A DNA stretch of 25,845 nucleotides from Thermoplasmata archaeon. Lineage in GTDB: Archaea; Thermoplasmatota; E2; UBA202; DSCA01. Shown one piece after another: positions 21,473 through 25,845 of this stretch (position 1 is the stretch's first letter; the number at the start of each line of letters is the position of its first letter). The notes under the pieces are model-generated. The model did not search any database. It saw only the letters and a list, made by a program, of their open reading frames with translations, and was not told the origin of the DNA. The DNA is taken from positions 1 through 25,845 of the forward strand of contig VBQP01000001.1 of NCBI GenBank assembly GCA_008297795.1, in the 5' to 3' direction. The position numbers were made by a program, and so were the translations under genes.

Positions 21473-23233
21473 TCACAGATTATACACATCCTTGTATATT
21501 GGCGATTCAACTATCTCGTCTTTTCTTTTTCTGAATGAAACAACTCTCTCCTTTCTTCTGAGCGAATCGTTCCTCAGTTGCTCCTCAATGTCTCCCTCAA
21601 GTTTATGCTGTTTCAGGAATCGGTCACGATGTATTGACGGAAAAACATTGTACGTGCAGAAGGGTATCACTTTTGAACCTGCAGAGTAGTGTATGCTGCA
21701 TCTCTGTACCCTATTCACGTCGTAGTTGTAATCGTCCTGGAAGTGCATCATACCGAAGAATATGAAATTGTGATGGAATGTTCTGAGATGGGAATAATCC
21801 CCTTTTTCTATGATCCCTTCCAGCATATCAGATATTTTGTGCCCATTCGGAAGTTCGTCCTGAATTATGTAATCAAGGACTTTCTGGGAAAATGCTTTTC
21901 TGAAGCTCTCATACTTTAGAGCAGTAGGGATGAGTTTTGCACCGAATATGACTTTTTTGAGCAAACTGTGGTCAAGTTCCCATATGTCCTTCATAAGTTT
22001 GTCAACCTCCACGAATTCTGTTATGGGAATGAGTTCGTTCTTCTCCTTGTCAATGTATGCATATGTGGCTATGCCGCATTTTTCGTTGTTGTAAAAATGT
22101 ATGTGAGGCTCCTTTCCTATCACATCTGCAAGCGAAGCCACAGTTGGCACAGGGTACCATGCCTCCATCCCGAAGTTGAATGCTTTCTTTAATTCGTCCA
22201 CGATATCAGACTGAACGACCCTCAACTTCTCCCTGTCCCCTTTCTTTGTCAACCCGACAAGAGATATGGGCTGAAAGTTCACACCCTTTATTCCTCTGTC
22301 GAGATTATGGACAGCGAATCTGACAATATCGGGTGTTTCCTTCAGATTTATCTGGCTCACTGTTGGGACAAGAACAATGCTTTTTATCCCGCCCTCCTTG
22401 TAAGCCTGAAGAGCGAATGGCATCTCATAATGGTTCTTGGGATTGCTGTTCGCATCAGGACTTATGCCGTCAAATGAGGTGTAAATTGTTTTCAGACCAG
22501 CATCTCTCCATCTGGAGACTTTTTCCGCAGCCTTCTCCGGATTTTCGAAATATTCAATTCCTATCGAAACGGAGTTTGTGTTCAACTGCACATGAGGGGA
22601 GCCGAGTTCCACCATCGCCTTTATTATCTTATCAAGGTCATTTCTCATTGCAGGCTCTCCTCCCGTTATCTGAATCGGCGGCACATACCCATTGAATTTT
22701 TCTGCAACCTTAACTCCTTCAACAAGTTTTTCTATGTCAGGTTCATACACAAAACCAGCCTTCTCCTCGTAAAAAAAGCAATACCAGCATCTCAAATCGC
22801 ACCTGTTCGTGACTACAACGTTTAGCAGGGCAGTGGTATTTTTATGCGCATCGCATAACCCGCATACTACCAGGTCCTTGGTGTGCCTTATGTCTGTATT
22901 TATCTTTGCAATTTTATCAACAGGCTTATATCTCTCTATCTTGTCCCAGTATTCCTTGCTCCCTATCCTTTCCATCGAGCCGTTTTCTTTTAAAAGGTAT
23001 ACAATGCCGTCCTTTTCTACATACGCTGCGGTCACTGTCTCAGGAACACCTGTTTTTTCTGTTGAAGATTCGTCAACGCTTTTTGTTACTTCCAGAACAG
23101 CAAATCCTTTCCCCTCTGCATACTCTTCTATCGAGCCCATAATGCCTTGCCAACTGTAGTTTGTATTTAAAATTTTTCTTATTTCACCTGGCACGACATG
23201 AAAATCATTTGATTTCAAAGAACGGAGTCTCAT
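21473..23233 (-). CDS. tes: radical SAM protein, probable tetraether lipid synthase (Tes/MJ0619 family)
   Basis: This protein of about 586 residues resembles the MJ0619 family, whose members join lipid chains to form tetraether (GDGT) membrane lipids. CGLC at 124-127, then NVVVTNRCDLRCWYCFF, gives the radical SAM CxxxCxxC at Cys145/149/152. ITGGEPAMR is the AdoMet-binding GGEP motif. Further cysteines (EKCGIATYAY; RCSIHYSAGSKVIPFC near the end) could bind auxiliary clusters, as in Tes. The start is the ATG at 23233, which overlaps the regulator's stop codon as ATGA. A longer reading (to 23293) lies inside the regulator and is rejected. The geranylgeranyl reductase across the divergent promoter fits a lipid role. 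Confidence 0.8.
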   Translation of the reverse strand: MRLRSLKSNDFHVVPGEIRKILNTNYSWQGIMGSIEEYAEGKGFAVLEVTKSVDESSTEKTGVPETVTAAYVEKDGIVYLLKENGSMERIGSKEYWDKIERYKPVDKIAKINTDIRHTKDLVVCGLCDAHKNTTALLNVVVTNRCDLRCWYCFFYEEKAGFVYEPDIEKLVEGVKVAEKFNGYVPPIQITGGEPAMRNDLDKIIKAMVELGSPHVQLNTNSVSIGIEYFENPEKAAEKVSRWRDAGLKTIYTSFDGISPDANSNPKNHYEMPFALQAYKEGGIKSIVLVPTVSQINLKETPDIVRFAVHNLDRGIKGVNFQPISLVGLTKKGDREKLRVVQSDIVDELKKAFNFGMEAWYPVPTVASLADVIGKEPHIHFYNNEKCGIATYAYIDKEKNELIPITEFVEVDKLMKDIWELDHSLLKKVIFGAKLIPTALKYESFRKAFSQKVLDYIIQDELPNGHKISDMLEGIIEKGDYSHLRTFHHNFIFFGMMHFQDDYNYDVNRVQRCSIHYSAGSKVIPFCTYNVFPSIHRDRFLKQHKLEGDIEEQLRNDSLRRKERVVSFRKRKDEIVESPIYKDVYNL

Positions 23234-23676
23234 TCCTTGCATTCTGAAGGGAAATCTCCCCTTTCTGAATAAATCTTGAAATGTTCCATCCACAACGGAA
23301 TATTTTTCGGGCAGTTTTTCATAAAACTAACGAATTTTTTTATCTGTTCTATGGTTTTTTCGTCAAGGTCATGCTCCATTGTGCATGCATCCCTGTCCGC
23401 TATTTCTTCGGGAATCTGGAGCATTTTCAGCAGTTCCATGATGGCATAATGGTTCTCGCTCACTGCCTTGCCAACCTCGTAGCCTTTTTCAGTAAGAGTG
23501 CTTCCGGCATATTTTTTATATTTTATCAGCCCCTTTGACGAGAGTTTCTGAAGCATTTCCGTTGCGCTCGCAGGTTTCACATCCAGATAGTTTGCTATAT
23601 CCGTCGTCCTTGCAGAATCCTTATCTCTCGTGATAATGTATATGGCTTCCAGATAGTCTTCCTCTCTTCTCATCAT
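23230..23676 (-). CDS. DtxR-family metal-dependent transcriptional regulator
   Basis: This 148-residue repressor-type protein is the two-domain form without the C-terminal SH3-like domain. Residues 1-65 are a winged helix (EEDYLEAIYII, DIANYLDVKPASATEMLQKL, KGLIKYKKYAGSTLTEKGYEV). The dimerisation/metal domain has the conserved ACTMEHDL with Cys98, Glu101 and His102, and His76 near the first metal site. Family members sense Fe2+ or Mn2+; which metal applies here cannot be read. The ATG is at 23676 (a second follows at 23673), with a TATA box about 30 bases upstream. The stop overlaps the tes start, so both are made together. It probably controls its own operon and perhaps the divergent geranylgeranyl reductase. 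Confidence 0.9.
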   Translation of the reverse strand: MMRREEDYLEAIYIITRDKDSARTTDIANYLDVKPASATEMLQKLSSKGLIKYKKYAGSTLTEKGYEVGKAVSENHYAIMELLKMLQIPEEIADRDACTMEHDLDEKTIEQIKKFVSFMKNCPKNIPLWMEHFKIYSERGDFPSECKE

Positions 23677-23701
23677 TCCCAGAAAACAAAAACATATGGA
23701 A

Positions 23702-23711
23702 ATTATATAAT
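23702..23711 (-). promoter_or_regulatory. TATA-like promoter for the dtxR-tes operon
   Basis: A near-palindromic ATTATATAAT is centred about 30 bases before the ATG at 23676. It lies right next to the candidate operator at 23714-23743. Confidence 0.55.
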
Positions 23712-23713
23712 GA

Positions 23714-23743
23714 TTTCGGTAATCCTAAATTTGTGTTCCGAAA
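23714..23743. promoter_or_regulatory. candidate DtxR-type operator
   Basis: TTTCGG and CCGAAA form perfect 6-bp inverted arms 18 bases apart. Within this, TTCGGTAATCCTAA (23715-23728) matches 11 of 14 positions of the core TTAGG-TTAG-CCTAA of the DtxR consensus. It sits between the promoters of the dtxR-tes operon and the geranylgeranyl reductase gene, where a repressor could act on both. It rests on a visual match only. Confidence 0.4.
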
Positions 23744-23747
23744 GACA

Positions 23748-23759
23748 ATAATTAAATTA
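23748..23759 (+). promoter_or_regulatory. TATA-like promoter for geranylgeranyl reductase
   Basis: ATAATTAAATTA is centred about 26 bases before the ATG at 23779, consistent with a leaderless transcript starting at the ATG. Confidence 0.5.
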
Positions 23760-23778
23760 CATTCTACGATTATTAATC

Positions 23779-24840
23779 ATGAAGGTGGTGGTTGTCGGAG
23801 GGGGGCCGGCGGGGCTGATAACAGGATTGAGATTAATCGAAAAGGGCATTTCACCGCTTGTTATAGAAAGAAGAGGCGATATGAGTTCGACTGCATGCGC
23901 CGAGGGATGCGATGCTGCCTCCCTGGGGGAAATACCTTTTGATTCATCGCCGTATGTATCCAAATATATCGAGGGTACCAGGTTTTTTTTCCCGAAAGGA
24001 TATTCCTTTTCATCATCCAGAAAGGGGGTGGTGCTTGACAGGAGCAGGTGGCTCAGGGGAATGGCTAAAGAGTTCGTGGAGCGGGGCGGGGAAATAAAAA
24101 ATGCAAGGGTGACCGCAGTTTATGAAAATGAGATTGTTCTCGGAAACGGGGAAAGGGTAAATTACGATATACTCATAGGCGCAGACGGTCCCTTTTCTCT
24201 TGTAAGCAAATATCTTGGCAACAAGCAGGAGGTTTTACTGGCAGTTCAGTATAAAATAGAGTGTGATACTTCTGACATGAATTTGATGGAACTTTACTTC
24301 GACAGGAGATTTTCCAGCCATTACTCCTGGGTATTCCCGAAAAGCGGCATGGTGAATGCAGGTCTTGCGGGAGATTTCAGCCAGCTTGATGACTTTGTTG
24401 ATTTTCTTGGCATTGAAGGAAAGATTATCAAAAAGGAGGCAGGTGCCATTCCTGTATCGGGGATAGCAAACAAAGTTGCAGAAGGGAAAATAGCATTAAT
24501 AGGGGATGCGGCATCAATGACAAATCCTCTATCTGGCGGAGGGCTTACCCCCATCATCCATGCCTCCTCGATTCTTGCAGCCAATATTGACAACCTCAAA
24601 AATTATGAGAGAGAAGTAAAGAAGCACCAATTGGCAAGTCCTGCACTTGTGAAGGCAAAAAATCTTCTGATGAAGTTGACAAACAGGGAACTTGAGGAAA
24701 TGGGCAGGATGGTTGACGGGAGAACGTTTGAGGAGATGAGATTCTCCGACATTTTAGGCATGATGCGGCATCCTCTTCTGATTCCAAAAATGTTCACCCT
24801 TGGAAGAGGGCTTGTCATAACAATGAAGTGGGGATGGTAA
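23779..24840 (+). CDS. geranylgeranyl reductase family flavoprotein
   Basis: This is a 353-residue FAD-dependent reductase. The N-terminal dinucleotide motif is VVVVGGGPAGLITGLRLIEKG. A CAEGCD segment sits near residue 39, where the family has a conserved Cys-x-Glu-Gly. GADGPFSLVSKYLG follows, and then the second FAD motif IALIGDAASMTNPLSGGGL. Archaeal members saturate the geranylgeranyl chains of ether lipids to phytanyl. Related reductases act on other isoprenoids, so the exact substrate is inferred. It is divergent from the dtxR-tes operon, with about 100 bases between start codons, supporting a membrane-lipid role. Phenylacetate-CoA ligase follows 43 bases later under its own TATA box. 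Confidence 0.88.
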   Translation: MKVVVVGGGPAGLITGLRLIEKGISPLVIERRGDMSSTACAEGCDAASLGEIPFDSSPYVSKYIEGTRFFFPKGYSFSSSRKGVVLDRSRWLRGMAKEFVERGGEIKNARVTAVYENEIVLGNGERVNYDILIGADGPFSLVSKYLGNKQEVLLAVQYKIECDTSDMNLMELYFDRRFSSHYSWVFPKSGMVNAGLAGDFSQLDDFVDFLGIEGKIIKKEAGAIPVSGIANKVAEGKIALIGDAASMTNPLSGGGLTPIIHASSILAANIDNLKNYEREVKKHQLASPALVKAKNLLMKLTNRELEEMGRMVDGRTFEEMRFSDILGMMRHPLLIPKMFTLGRGLVITMKWGW

Positions 24841-24853
24841 AGGCGACCCTCAA

Positions 24854-24864
24854 TTTTTTATATC
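24854..24864 (+). promoter_or_regulatory. TATA-like promoter for the phenylacetate-CoA ligase gene
   Basis: TTTTTTATATC is centred about 25 bases before the ATG at 24884, suggesting a separate leaderless transcript from the preceding reductase gene. Confidence 0.5.
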
Positions 24865-24883
24865 TCTCTTTAATTCCCATACT

Positions 24884-25845
24884 ATGCCATACTGGGATAA
24901 AAAACACGAAACAATGCCCCTTCATGATTTGAAGGAGTTGCAGTTGAAGAGATTGAAGAAGGTTGTCCGCACGGTTTATGAAAAAAATGAATTTTACCAC
25001 AAAAAGTTGAAGGATGCAGGGGTAACACCGGATGATATTAAAACTCTCGATGATCTGAACAAAATTCCTTTTCTTACCAAGGATGACCTCCGCCAGTACT
25101 ACCCTTTCGGATTGCTATGTACGCCGCTTGATGAGGTTGTTGAGGTACATGCTTCTTCAGGCACTACAGGAAAGCCTGTTGTCGGTGCATATACCAGAAA
25201 TGATCTTGAGGTATGGGGCGAGGTCATGGCTCGTTCATTATACGCAAACGGTCTGAGGAAAGGCGATATAATGCAAAACGCCTATGGATACGGGCTTTTC
25301 ACAGGCGCACACGGTTTTGAGAAAGGGGCACAGAAGATAGGAGCGATGGTTGTACCCATAAGTTCCGGCAACACAAAAAGGCAGATAACAATAATGAAGG
25401 ACTTCGGCACGACAGCGCTTGCATCAACCCCCTCGTATTCCCTTTATATGGCAGAGGTAGCAGAGGATATGGGCTTCTCGCCGGCGGATGATTTCAAACT
25501 CCGCCTCGGCTTATTCGGGGCAGAGGCATGGAGCGACGAGATGAGAAAGGCAATAGAAAAGAAATGGGGCATCACCGCATACGAGCATTACGGGCTGACA
25601 GAGATAATAGGGCCAGGCGTTGTTTCAGAATGCGAGGAAAAGCATCTTCACATAAATGCAGACCATTTTCTGGCAGAGATAATAGACCCGAAGACAGGTG
25701 AAAGACTTGAACCCGGCGAGGAGGGAGAACTTGTCTTCACTACACTGACAAAAGAAGCATTTCCTGTACTGAGATTCAGAACAAAGGATATAGCGGTCTA
25801 TACCGAGGAAGAATGCGAATGCGGCAGGACATTGCCCATACAGTC
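24884..25845 (+). CDS. paaK: phenylacetate-CoA ligase family protein (3' end cut by window)
   Basis: This is an adenylate-forming CoA ligase that is open to the window edge; the first 320 residues are visible. The start MPYWDKKHETMPLHDLKELQ is typical of PaaK. The ATP-binding loop is HASSGTTGKPVVGAYT. LFGAEAWSDEMRKAIEKKWG, then AYEHYGLTEIIGPG, match the central motifs, and GELVFTTLTKEAFPVLRFRT continues the family. In archaea such ligases often activate aryl acids from aromatic amino-acid breakdown (with indolepyruvate oxidoreductase). Those partners are not in the window, so the substrate is open. A TATA box about 25 bases upstream supports the ATG at 24884. No defect is visible up to the edge. 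Confidence 0.93.
   Translation, partial: MPYWDKKHETMPLHDLKELQLKRLKKVVRTVYEKNEFYHKKLKDAGVTPDDIKTLDDLNKIPFLTKDDLRQYYPFGLLCTPLDEVVEVHASSGTTGKPVVGAYTRNDLEVWGEVMARSLYANGLRKGDIMQNAYGYGLFTGAHGFEKGAQKIGAMVVPISSGNTKRQITIMKDFGTTALASTPSYSLYMAEVAEDMGFSPADDFKLRLGLFGAEAWSDEMRKAIEKKWGITAYEHYGLTEIIGPGVVSECEEKHLHINADHFLAEIIDPKTGERLEPGEEGELVFTTLTKEAFPVLRFRTKDIAVYTEEECECGRTLPIQ

Noticed and set aside
23234..23293. 20-residue N-terminal extension of the Tes-like protein
   Set aside because: It lies inside the DtxR-family coding region. The ATGA overlap at 23230-23233 is the better coupled start.

Overview
The window is archaeal chromosome, almost certainly from the euryarchaeal side and plausibly Thermoplasmatota. 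Support comes from archaeal ribosomal protein L15e, the archaeal-order set S13-S4-S11-Rpo3, RadB, MptA-type GTP cyclohydrolase, a COG1784 TctA-like permease, DUF2240, a tetraether-lipid-synthase-like radical SAM protein, geranylgeranyl reductase, and many TATA boxes about 23-30 nt upstream of start codons (leaderless-type transcription). The Thermoplasmatota guess rests mainly on an alkyltransferase-like/endonuclease V fusion like the one known from Ferroplasma; it is an inference. Codon use (AGA/AGG Arg, ATA Ile, GGG Gly) is uniform except in the AT-rich restriction-modification pair.

Layout. 1-1327 (+): the 3' part of rpl15e, a COG1325 exosome-type RNA-binding protein and a zinc-ribbon protein. 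1317-2604 (-): a helix-hairpin-helix protein translationally coupled to an MBL-fold hydrolase. 2675-3626 (+): a shortened HisA-like protein and a DUF2240 protein. 3610-6983 (-): DUF429, RadB, a 53-codon OB-fold-like small ORF, an exported two-OB-fold protein and the TctA-like permease. 7094-10444 (+): a sulfotransferase, the AGT-like/EndoV fusion and PurB. 10490-12178 (-): an exported protein with about ten 27-residue repeats. 12330-14556 (+): S13, S4, S11 and Rpo3 (with two complete 4Fe-4S motifs). 14565-15389 (-) and 15437-16561 (+): NAD synthetase and a divergent nitrilase-family protein with an unusual C-terminal domain, around a 47-bp promoter region. 16595-17512 (+): thioredoxin reductase. 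17615-19640 (-): an AT-rich type II-like restriction-modification pair. 19844-21329 (+): MptA and KptA. 21372-21445 (+): tRNA-Lys(CTT). 21473-23676 (-): a DtxR-family regulator coupled to the Tes-like radical SAM enzyme. 23779-24840 (+): divergent geranylgeranyl reductase. 24884-end (+): phenylacetate-CoA ligase, cut by the window edge.

How the genes work together. The most coherent unit is 21473-24840: a metal-responsive-type repressor overlapping (ATGA) the gene for a tetraether-forming radical SAM enzyme, and facing, across about 100 bp with DtxR-like operator half-sites, a reductase that saturates isoprenoid lipid chains. This looks like a membrane-lipid maturation locus under possible iron/manganese control. 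Other points are an EndoV fusion in which both active sites look compromised, a possible in-trans glutaminase/NAD synthetase pair, and a repeat-rich cell-surface protein. No CRISPR array, rRNA or insertion sequence was seen. No stretch over 300 bases lacks a gene.
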